64,000 nt of DNA. Source: AP-15 sp963703745 (lineage in GTDB: Bacteria; Pseudomonadota; Alphaproteobacteria; ATCC43930; CGMCC-115725). The stretch's first letter is position 1, and each line of letters begins with the position of its first letter. The notes beneath the pieces are model-generated. The model saw only the letters and a program-made list of their open reading frames with translations, was not told the origin of the DNA and did not search any database. The translations under genes and the position numbers were made by a program. This document shows positions 18,921 to 26,574 of this stretch, in pieces. The stretch spans positions 1,674,001 to 1,738,000 of the forward strand of contig CAVPFL010000004.1 in the NCBI GenBank assembly GCA_963703745.1, in the 5' to 3' direction.

Positions 18921-20012
18921 TCACCGAGCGAGCGCCCTGATGCTGTACTCCCGATCGGCGTCTTCCGGCAGATGTGCCGGCCTAAGGCTTTCGTCAAAGA
19001 TCCAAGCGAGGGAAAGGGTATTGCGCACACCGAGATCGTCGTAATGCCCCGACAACCAGTCCCGCGCGGCCTTTCTCCCCTTGTCTCGGAGATACGTCAG
19101 GAAGGCCCATTCGGCATTGACCTTGCTGGAGACGCCGAGCTCGAGCATCGTCGCCTCGTCGTAGATAGCGTGAACGCGTGCGTCGCGATAACGCTCGCGC
19201 TCGAGGTTCTCATGGTGGATGATTTCCCAAAGGAAGGCGAGCGAGCGTAATTCCTTGAGCAGCGCGGCATTGAACGTGATCTCGTTCAATCGATTCTGGA
19301 TGTCTCGCGCCGATTGCGGGATATTCGGACGATAAAAGGGGTTGATCTGAATAAGTACCAGGTCGCCGGCATCACACTCGTCGACGAGCGGAAAGAGCGC
19401 CGGATTGCCCATGTAGCCGCCGTCCCAATAGGCCTCTCCGTCTATCTCGACTGCCTTAAACAGAAACGGCAGGCAGGCCGAGGCCATCACCGCGTCGAGC
19501 CCGATCCCGGGCTGCCGGAAAATCTTCGGCCGGCCGGTGCGGACGTTGGTCGCGGTCAGAAAGACTTTGAGAGCGCTCGCGCCATTGACCGCGTCGAAGT
19601 CGATAGTCCCCGCGACGACATCGCGAAGCGGATTAAAGTTCATCGGATTGGTATCGTAGGGCGAAAAGATCCGTGAAAGATGGTCCATCAAAATGTAAGC
19701 GGGCGAGGTGTCCAGACTCCAATTCCCCATAAACGTGTCGAAGATGGATCGGCGGATCGGGCTATATTGAGCTGCGGCGCTGGTGGCCGACCAGAATTTT
19801 TCGAGGGATTTCCGCGCTTCGGCTGGGCCGCCTCGCGCTATGCCGTCAGCGAGAGCGACCGCGTTCATCGCGCCGGCGCTGGTGCCGCTGACTGCCTCGA
19901 TGCGAATTCGATCGTCCTCGAGGAGCTGGTCGAGAACACCCCAGGTGAAGGCACCGTGGGAGCCGCCGCCCTGCAAGGCGAGCTTGATCGTCTTTTTAGC
20001 CTGTGCCTTCAT
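18921..20012 (-). CDS. Patatin-like phospholipase
   Basis: A 363-residue cytoplasmic serine acyl hydrolase of the patatin family (RssA/PNPLA type). The glycine-rich oxyanion loop LQGGGSHGAF is at residues 13-22, the nucleophile Ser45 is in VSGTSAG, and the catalytic aspartate is in the YWDGGYMGN motif. These enzymes release fatty acids from phospholipids. The ORF starts with MKAQAKKTIKLALQGGG and is preceded by GGAGATG-type sequence. The family's poly-hydroxybutyrate-associated members have similar length. It is a single gene, flanked on one side by the broken channel and on the other by a long gene-free stretch. Confidence 0.92.
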   Translation of the reverse strand: MKAQAKKTIKLALQGGGSHGAFTWGVLDQLLEDDRIRIEAVSGTSAGAMNAVALADGIARGGPAEARKSLEKFWSATSAAAQYSPIRRSIFDTFMGNWSLDTSPAYILMDHLSRIFSPYDTNPMNFNPLRDVVAGTIDFDAVNGASALKVFLTATNVRTGRPKIFRQPGIGLDAVMASACLPFLFKAVEIDGEAYWDGGYMGNPALFPLVDECDAGDLVLIQINPFYRPNIPQSARDIQNRLNEITFNAALLKELRSLAFLWEIIHHENLERERYRDARVHAIYDEATMLELGVSSKVNAEWAFLTYLRDKGRKAARDWLSGHYDDLGVRNTLSLAWIFDESLRPAHLPEDADREYSIRALAR

Positions 20013-20850
20013 CCAACATCTCCAGATCCGGGCTCCGCGGCACGAGCCGAGCGCCGCGGTGTCGGCACTCTCGCCGTGCTCTCGACCGTTTAATCAGTCT
20101 AACGACCGCGAGGACGGGTGTCTCGGGCTCGTCGTCTCAGGACCAGACCCTCCGTCCCAATCGACATTCGTCGTAACCGACTATGCGGTCGCCGGAGCGG
20201 CAGGGCCGGTACCCCGACGATGCGGTGAGCTCGGGCCATCACGGGCCCTGCCCCAGTTCCCTGTCGGCGGGAAAAAGCACCTTTCGACCCAAAAAGCCCT
20301 CTCTCAAGGTCAAAAATGTTTTGTACATCATGGTCCTAAATACGATTTGGCCGAACTGGCCGGCAGCGGAATTCCGCGTGCCAAAACGTGGCCGGCAGCG
20401 GATTGGCAGAGGAATTTGGTACCTGCCTCTTTGGAACACGGTACCTGCCTCTTCTTTGTGCATCGCTCGTGGTGATCCATTTAATAATTGATATTATCGC
20501 ACTGATCCTGATATAGGTGCAAGCCCGACATCCGCAAGGGAGGAGGACGGCATCGCCGTCCAACAAAGTGGAGGAGTGATACCTGCGCGCTCCCGTCGGG
20601 ATTGGAAAGCGCCGGGAGGCGGAGAAAACTGTGCGATGGAAACTTACGGGCTAAGATCAGTGCCCGATCGGGCACGGCGCTACGCTTGCACCGCTTGACA
20701 GCGTTGCGACGCGATCCTTTTCTGGATTTAATTGACAAGGACTCAACTTAGCGGCGTATTAACTCGAAAAAATCCGTCCCTGAAGGGGCTCTTCGGCTCG
20801 AGGGCGGCTGACCGGGGCCGCGATGCCCTCGGCAAGGAGGCGCTGAAGAA
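20013..20850. other. 838-base stretch without a recognised gene
   Basis: Only short frames are open and none resembles a protein. A 14-base direct repeat GGTACCTGCCTCTT occurs at 20418 and 20440. The stretch 20280-20500 is less GC-rich than its surroundings and may be decayed mobile DNA. No RNA gene was recognised. The end of the gap should hold the promoter of the AraC-type gene; an AAGGAGG-like sequence lies just upstream of its ATG (20836-20842). Confidence 0.4.
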
Positions 20851-21977
20851 ATGAGACCGGATACTTTTGCGACGCAGCCTCTCCCACCGCGTGATCAGCT
20901 CGAAGCCTGGCGGGAGTGGTTTGAACCCGTCCTCGACGTCCTACCCAAGCATGCGACCGGCGACGAATTTAAGGCCGAGATGCATATATGGAAGCTAGGC
21001 GCCCTGGCGATGAGCCGAACCATCGCACCGCCCGTCAACGTCGTCCGAGCGAAGAGCAACCTGAGGCGCGATCCGGTCGATCACTGGGTCATCAGCTATT
21101 GTGCGGGGGGAGCGCATTTGGCCCAAACGGCGGGTGCCGAACTCGAAGTGCCCGAGAGGGTCCCGTTCCTCTGGTCGTTGGGCAGGAATTTTTGCACGAA
21201 CGGACGCATGTTGACCGAGTCCAGTTCTTTCCGGCGCGCGACGCGTTCCGGGATATTGCGCCGCTGCTCGATGGGGCTCTCGGGTCGACCCTGGACACGC
21301 CTCTCGGACATCTGCTTGGTGACTACATGATGGCCCTCGAGCGACGATTGTCAGGCGTGACGGAGGCCGATCTCTCCCGCCTTACGACTGCGGTTGGCGC
21401 GATGATCGCCGCAGCGGTCGCCCCGTCGGCCGAGCGGGTCGCCGTCGCCAGGGGCAAATCGATGTGGGCCGCAAGGAGCGGGTGCGGCAGGCGGTCCGTC
21501 GGCACCTGGCGGACTCCGACTCTGGATCCCACGAACCTGTGTCGGCTTGTCGGAATGTCCCGATCCAATCTCTATCGATTGTTCGAAGATACGGGAGGTG
21601 TCGCTCGATACATTCAGCGTGAGCGGTTGCTCGAAGCGCATGCGGTCCTGACCGATCCTGCGACCACACAGTCGATCTCGGCAATCGCCGAGGATCTGTG
21701 CTTCGCGGACGCCTCCAGCTTTAGCCGTAGCTTCAAACGAGAGTCCGGCCACAGCCCCGGCGAGATGCGGGCGGCGACCCTCGCCGGGCTTGCGCCGCCG
21801 GCAACGCTGCGAGGCCCCGTCCCGTCTGCAGGAGCAGATTTCGGCGAGCTGCTTCGCGGATTCCACCGTTCAGTGCTTCTCGCTCAGCTGCGGACGAGGC
21901 CCGTGCGAAGGAACGATCGCCGCGATCTTAGCCGGTTTTCGCCAGCAATCCCAGCTACATATCTTTCGGGTGCTTGA
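20851..21977 (+). pseudogene. AraC-family transcriptional regulator broken by frameshifts
   Basis: The N-terminal AraC-binding-like domain runs in one frame from the ATG at 20851 to VPERVPFLWSLG, then continues in another frame from ~21185 as GQEFLHERTHVDRVQFF to the double helix-turn-helix (NLCRLVGMSRSNLYRLFE, SISAIAEDLCFADASSFSRSFKRESG). A second pair of compensating shifts lies between ~21460 and ~21515, where a third frame reads KERVRQAVRRHLADSD. Assembled, it would be a full regulator. Three shifts make it a pseudogene, unless they are base-calling errors. It sits directly upstream of the amidohydrolase on the same strand. Confidence 0.85.
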
Positions 21978-21979
21978 CG

Positions 21980-23389
21980 ATGCTCCGCAAATTGAACCTC
22001 GCGCTATGTCTATCGCTGGGGTTGGCGGCACTCGTAATCGGGCATTGTCAGGTGAGCTTGGCGCAAGGTGATACAGATTTAGAAGCGCCGGGTTTGGCAC
22101 CTTTTCCAGCTACTTTGGCCCGCGGCGCCACGCTGTTTCAGAATGTCCGCATCTTCGACGGTAAGAGTGACGCGCTCTCGGCTCCCTCGGATGTGCTGGT
22201 CAAAGGCAACACGATCGAGCGTATATCTGCGAGCTCGATCACCGTCGACACGCAGAGCGGCGTCCGCGTCATTGCGGCGGACGGTCGTGTGTTGATGCCA
22301 GGCCTGATTGACGCGCACTGGCATGCGTTCATGGCGGCGACACCTCAGATGCTGCTGATGACCGCCAACTCCTCGTACCTGCATCTGTTGGCTGCGCGAC
22401 AGGCCGAAGCGACTTTGATGCGGGGCTTCACCACTGTGCGCGATCTCGGCGGTCCTGTGTTCGGGCTTAAGCGCGCCATCGACGAAGGGGTGATGATTGG
22501 GCCGCGCATTTATCCTTCCGGCGCTTTCATCTCGCAAACCTCGGGCCATGGCGATTTTCGATTTCTGTTTGAGGTTCCGCGAACCTTGGGCGGACCGTTG
22601 AGCCACTCCGAGCTTGAAGGCGTCGCCGCCATCGCCGACAGCCCGGATGAGGTGCGAATGCGCGCGCGAGAGCAGTTGCGGCACGGTGCAAGCCAGATCA
22701 AGCTGATGGCCGGTGGAGGCGTCGCTTCGCCCTACAATCCGATCGAATTGATCCAGTATACCGAAGCGGAGATCCATGCAGCGGTCGAGGCCGCAGAGAA
22801 TTGGGGCACCTACGTTACCGTTCACGCATATATGCCGCGGGCGATCCGTCAAGCGGTCGCCGCCGGCGTCAAGTCCATTGAGCACGGCCATTTGATCGAC
22901 GAACCCACCGCCCAGCTGCTTGCAGACAAGGGTATCTGGTGGAGCCTGCAGCCATTCCTCGATGACGAAGATGTGCCGGCACTGAGCCCGGAATCGCGGA
23001 AGAAGGCGTTGCAGGTGTTTGCCGGAACGGACAACGCCTACAAGTTGGCAAAGAAGTACAAAGTCAAGACCGCTTTTGGCAGCGACATTCTGTTCGATGC
23101 GCGGATTGCCAGCCGGCAGGGAGCGATACTCGCCAAGCTGGTTCGTTGGTACACCCCTGCCGAAGCGCTCGAGATGGCCACTGCAGACAACGGCGAGTTG
23201 ATGGCGCTTTCCGGGTTTATCAATCCCTATCCCGGCAAGCTTGGCGTCGTGGAAGAAGGCGCACTCGCAGATCTGCTGCTGGTCGATGGCAATCCATTGG
23301 AAAACATCAAGCTCATCGAGGACCCCGACAAGAACTTTCTGGTTATTATGAAGGATGGCACAATCTACAAAAATGCGCTGCCCAAGTGA
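21980..23389 (+). CDS. Secreted metal-dependent amidohydrolase (imidazolonepropionase-like)
   Basis: A 469-residue protein with a signal peptide (LALCLSLGLAALVIGHC) and an amidohydrolase TIM-barrel: metal ligands HWH in DAHWHAF, lysine in QIKLMAGGG, histidines in VHAYMPR and SIEHGH, aspartate in AFGSDILF. The small beta-sandwich caps both ends (LPGLID... and GALADLLLVDGNPLENI). Related periplasmic enzymes cleave cyclic amides, dipeptides or organophosphate-like esters. ATG 21980 is chosen; a TTG at 21974 overlaps the AraC stop. The proposed ligand set is complete, so activity is likely, but the substrate is unknown. Confidence 0.9.
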   Translation: MLRKLNLALCLSLGLAALVIGHCQVSLAQGDTDLEAPGLAPFPATLARGATLFQNVRIFDGKSDALSAPSDVLVKGNTIERISASSITVDTQSGVRVIAADGRVLMPGLIDAHWHAFMAATPQMLLMTANSSYLHLLAARQAEATLMRGFTTVRDLGGPVFGLKRAIDEGVMIGPRIYPSGAFISQTSGHGDFRFLFEVPRTLGGPLSHSELEGVAAIADSPDEVRMRAREQLRHGASQIKLMAGGGVASPYNPIELIQYTEAEIHAAVEAAENWGTYVTVHAYMPRAIRQAVAAGVKSIEHGHLIDEPTAQLLADKGIWWSLQPFLDDEDVPALSPESRKKALQVFAGTDNAYKLAKKYKVKTAFGSDILFDARIASRQGAILAKLVRWYTPAEALEMATADNGELMALSGFINPYPGKLGVVEEGALADLLLVDGNPLENIKLIEDPDKNFLVIMKDGTIYKNALPK

Positions 23390-23468
23390 GGACTGTGTCG
23401 TAAACCGGGTGATCGCACGAAACCGAGGATAACTGCTTCAGGACTTGCCCTGAGCCAGCTTTATGGTC

Positions 23469-23488
23469 ATTCCCGCGAAAGCGGGAAT
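23469..23488. repeat. Dispersed palindromic repeat (REP-like)
   Basis: ATTCCCGCGAAAGCGGGAAT forms an 8-base stem with a GAAA loop. The surrounding GTCATTCCCGC...GGAATCCA is a common dispersed intergenic repeat in Proteobacteria; on the reverse strand it would read WIPAFAGMT, a familiar translated artefact. It lies 80 bases after the amidohydrolase stop and could act as a terminator-like hairpin. Confidence 0.85.
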
Positions 23489-23620
23489 CCATTCATTTTT
23501 GCAGGTTACTAGATTGAACGAACCCGCTTGCGCGAGAGGAGAGTGAGCTTGGCGTGAGGCGGCTCCTGTCTGAGAGGATTGTGGTTGTCCCGACCCAATC
23601 ATCAGACAGGAGATCCTGTG

Positions 23621-23740
23621 ATGGCTCAGATGACCGCGCTGCGTCGCCGGATGATCGACGACATGACGGTTCGCAACCTCTCGCCAGCAACTCAGCAATC
23701 TTACGTCTACGCGGTTGCCAAGTTCAGCCTGTTGTGGTGA
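23621..23740 (+). pseudogene. N-terminal fragment of a tyrosine recombinase/integrase
   Basis: An ATG at 23621, preceded by ACAGGAGATCC, opens 39 residues that match the start of tyrosine recombinases accompanying IS91-type elements: MTALRRRMIDDMTVRNLSPA, then TQQSYVYAVAKFS. A stop follows after SLLW. The catalytic domain is missing. The sequence CTGTCTGAGAGGATT...CAGACAGGAG just before it contains a CTGTCTGA/TCAGACAG inverted pair, possibly an old element end. Confidence 0.75.
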
Positions 23741-24158
23741 AGCGGCCCCCGATAGTGAGCCCGGGCGAGGTTTCAGAGGCCTGGGATGCACGCCAGAACG
23801 TGCTCGACAGCAGGCGCCACGAGTAGTTACTGGCCAACGCCACTTTCCGCCAAGCGCAGATGCGAAAGAATGCGGCCCGATCACCGTCCGGAACCGCGCA
23901 AGGGCTGCCTCGCGAGCTTCAGTCGGGGCTGAGCGCCGGACGGGATGAAGGTCGTCGTCGAATCCCAACCGACCCGAAGGCGCAAGGTGTGCGAGATGCC
24001 CCCACCCGACGATGTCGTCCCGTAGCTATGGTACATGAGAGAGACGCGACAACGATCCGGCCGAAGGATAAGATCAAAGCGCGGTCGGCGAAGCACGACC
24101 GAGCGCGGGTCGCGATCAATAACGGTGCCATGTCAAAATGCGGCACTGAAGGGAGTGA

Positions 24159-25385
24159 ATGAGCGCCTCCTCGGCTGTCACGATCGTTGGTGGATTGGGC
24201 TTGTTCATGCTTGGGGTCCACCACCTCACCGACGGTCTGAAGAGTCTCGCCGGCGATTCACTGCGCCGTGCTCTACAAACGCTCGTTGCCGGCCGATTGA
24301 GCTCAGTTATATCCGGTGTGCTATTCACGGTAGCGAGTCAGTCCTCGACCGCGACGACGCTCGCGGTGATCGGCTTCGTCAGCGCCGGACTGGTCACCTT
24401 CTCGCAAGCGGTCGGGGTCATCATCGGCGCAACTTTGGGCACGACCTCGACGCCATGGCTGGTGGCGATCTTCGGTTTTGGCGTGAGCATTTCCGCCGGC
24501 GCTCTGCCGATGCTCGGGATCGGAGCCTTTCTCTGGCTGATCGCCAAGGGCAAAACGCGCTCGGTCGGAGCCATCCTGGCAGGCTTCGGACTGCTCTTCA
24601 TTGGGATCGAGTACCTGCAGACGGGGATGGAGGGCATTTCGTGGAACCTCGATGCCGTGGGCGGGAGCGGTTTTGGCTGGCAGTGGATTCTCGCCGGTAT
24701 CGGGATCTTGATGTCGATTGTCATGCAGAGTTCGAGTGCCGCCGCCGCGACGACGCTCGTCGCACTGCATGCGGGGTCGCTGACCTTTGATCAAGCTTGC
24801 GCGATGATTGTGGGACAGAGCGTCGGGACCGCAGCGACGAGCGCGTTGGTGGCAATCGGCGCCGGGTTGGCGGTACGGCGCGCGGCACTGGCGCATATCG
24901 TCTACAATGTCAGCATCAGCATCATTGGGATCCTGTTGCTCGGACCGATCGCGGCAGCCGCAAACTGGGTGGGTAGTCAATTTGATGATCCCAATGGTGT
25001 GCTGGCGCTGGCAGCATTCAGCAGCATCTTCAAGTTGGCGGGGGTGCTTGCATTCTATCCATGGCTTGATCTTTTCTCGCGGTTCATCGAGCGGATCTCT
25101 GGAGCGGGCACCGAGACGGCTGTCGGCCGGCTCGATCCGGTCCTCGCCGAGGCAGGAGGGGCTGTCGCGCTCGAGGCCGGCTGGCGGGCGACCCTGGAGC
25201 TCGCGCGTGGTTCGGTCGACGCTGTCCGCCGTCGGCTTATCGGCGAATCCGTCCGTTACGATTCGCCGATTGAAGCATCTCGACAGACCGAGCAATTCCT
25301 GGAGTCGTTGTCGCTCGAAACACTCGATCTAGCCACATTCGAGCCACGTCTCGTTCGGCTCTGCCACGCGTTCGATCAACCTTAA
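24159..25385 (+). CDS. Na/Pi cotransporter family protein (membrane domain; frameshifted end)
   Basis: A sodium-phosphate cotransporter-like membrane protein. Two copies of the family repeat are visible with QSST and QSSS motifs (VASQSSTATTLAVIGF and IVMQSSSAAAATTLVAL), each in a pair of hydrophobic helices, plus several more helices up to ~residue 300. The C-terminal part begins a PhoU-like helical domain but ends early at HAFDQP. One base too many around 25378-25381 shifts the frame; the domain continues in the next ORF to 25758. The protein probably imports phosphate or balances sodium. It is the first of a five-gene same-strand cluster, with AGGGAG before the ATG. Confidence 0.88.
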   Translation: MSASSAVTIVGGLGLFMLGVHHLTDGLKSLAGDSLRRALQTLVAGRLSSVISGVLFTVASQSSTATTLAVIGFVSAGLVTFSQAVGVIIGATLGTTSTPWLVAIFGFGVSISAGALPMLGIGAFLWLIAKGKTRSVGAILAGFGLLFIGIEYLQTGMEGISWNLDAVGGSGFGWQWILAGIGILMSIVMQSSSAAAATTLVALHAGSLTFDQACAMIVGQSVGTAATSALVAIGAGLAVRRAALAHIVYNVSISIIGILLLGPIAAAANWVGSQFDDPNGVLALAAFSSIFKLAGVLAFYPWLDLFSRFIERISGAGTETAVGRLDPVLAEAGGAVALEAGWRATLELARGSVDAVRRRLIGESVRYDSPIEASRQTEQFLESLSLETLDLATFEPRLVRLCHAFDQP

Positions 25386-25758
25386 CCAACTTCATGACGA
25401 CCTGACCCGGATCCCGCCGGAGGTGGGCGGCTGGCAGACCCCGGCAGGCTTTGAAACGGGCGCAAGAGCACTCGCTACGTGGCTCGAAGCCACGAAAGAT
25501 CCCAACGCGGCGCAGGGACCGGCTATCGCCGAGGCAATGGAAGACGCCTCGAAACGGCTTACCGACGAGCGGAAGATAATTCGCGGCAAGACGTTGGAAG
25601 ACGTTGCAGTGCAACGCATCTCCGCGGAGACGGCCCGCAGTGGTCTCGAAATGCTTTCGTGGGCCGATGGCGCTCTTTACCACGCATGGCGCCTGGCCGA
25701 GTCGCTCAGAATCGCTTCCCGCGGCCAATCGACCGCGGCTGCGATCCGTAACTCATGA
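25381..25758 (+). pseudogene. Detached PhoU-like C-terminus of the Na/Pi cotransporter
   Basis: Read in the frame of LNQLHDDLTRIPPEVGGW, this region encodes ~125 helical residues (for example ALATWLEATKDP and SGLEMLSWADGALYHAW) that continue the transporter without a gap. It has no start codon with a ribosome-binding site near its beginning. It is either the lost end of the transporter after a single-base frameshift or the result of a sequencing error at 25378-25381. Confidence 0.8.
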
Positions 25759-25773
25759 CCGAGGAAGGAGCCG

Positions 25774-26547
25774 ATGAAGCGCAAGGAATACGAAAAGTCA
25801 CTGCGCAAGCTGCAGGTCGAACTGTGCGCGCTACAGGACTGGGTCAAGCACGAAGGCCTGCGCGTGGTCGTCGTCTTTGAGGGCCGCGACGCCGCCGGCA
25901 AAGGCGGAACGATCAAGGCCATTACCGAGCGGGTCAGTCCGCGCATGTTCCGCGTCGTGGCATTGCCGGCGCCATCGGACCGGGAGAAGGGGCAATTATA
26001 TCTACAGCGCTACGTTGCGCACCTGCCGACGGCCGGCGAGATCGTGATCTTCGACCGCAGCTGGTACAACCGGGCTGGCGTCGAGCACGTCATGGGCTTC
26101 TGCACAGAGGAGGAGCATCGCCACTTCCTCAAGGTTTGCCCCGAGTTCGAGCTGTTCATTGTCGATGGCGGGGTACAACTCATCAAATACTGGCTGGAGG
26201 TCAGCGACGAGGAACAGAAGCGCCGCTTCATTGCCCGCATCGAGGATCCGCTGCGTCAGTGGAAGCTGAGCCCGACGGATCTATGCTCACGCAGCAGATG
26301 GTTCGAGTACTCGCGGGCGCGCGACGTGATGTTCGCGGCCACCAACACAAATTTCGCACCCTGGTACATTGTTCGCTCCGACGACAAAAGGCGGGCGCGC
26401 CTCAATTGCATCCGCCACCTGCTCCGCCTCATTCCCTACGAAAAGGTGTCGCAGGAAAAGGCGAAGCTCCCCGACCGCTCGATGGATGACGCATACGATG
26501 ATGTAGCCTCGCTCGAAGGTATTCAGTTTGTCGCGGAGAGCGCATAA
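25774..26547 (+). CDS. ppk2: Polyphosphate kinase 2 (PPK2 family)
   Basis: PPK2 transfers phosphate between polyphosphate and nucleoside diphosphates, usually making GTP or ATP from polyphosphate. The 257 residues show Walker A GRDAAGKGG (37-45), Walker B-type FDRSWYNRAGVEHVMGF, and the lid region RRFIARIEDPLRQWKLS, matching class I PPK2. A strong ribosome-binding site (GGAAGGAG) precedes the ATG. It is seven bases upstream of a P-type ATPase ORF and close behind the Na/Pi transporter, so phosphate uptake, polyphosphate use and ion pumping are encoded together. Confidence 0.94.
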   Translation: MKRKEYEKSLRKLQVELCALQDWVKHEGLRVVVVFEGRDAAGKGGTIKAITERVSPRMFRVVALPAPSDREKGQLYLQRYVAHLPTAGEIVIFDRSWYNRAGVEHVMGFCTEEEHRHFLKVCPEFELFIVDGGVQLIKYWLEVSDEEQKRRFIARIEDPLRQWKLSPTDLCSRSRWFEYSRARDVMFAATNTNFAPWYIVRSDDKRRARLNCIRHLLRLIPYEKVSQEKAKLPDRSMDDAYDDVASLEGIQFVAESA

Positions 26548-26574
26548 GGCGTCGTGGAAAGCAAGGGAGGACGC

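Larger units (their letters stand above)
23390..24158. other. Gene-poor gap with repeat and recombinase debris
   Basis: This 769-base gap holds a dispersed palindrome (23469-23488) and the start of a tyrosine recombinase (23621-23740), described separately. From 23741 to 24158 nothing recognisable is seen; short frames on both strands lack protein character. A ribosome-binding site AAGGGAG precedes the next gene at 24159. Confidence 0.5.

Noticed and set aside
20418..20453. Short GGTACCTGCCTCTT direct repeat as an element end
   Set aside because: Only two 14-base copies 22 bases apart, with no associated gene or matching inverted end.
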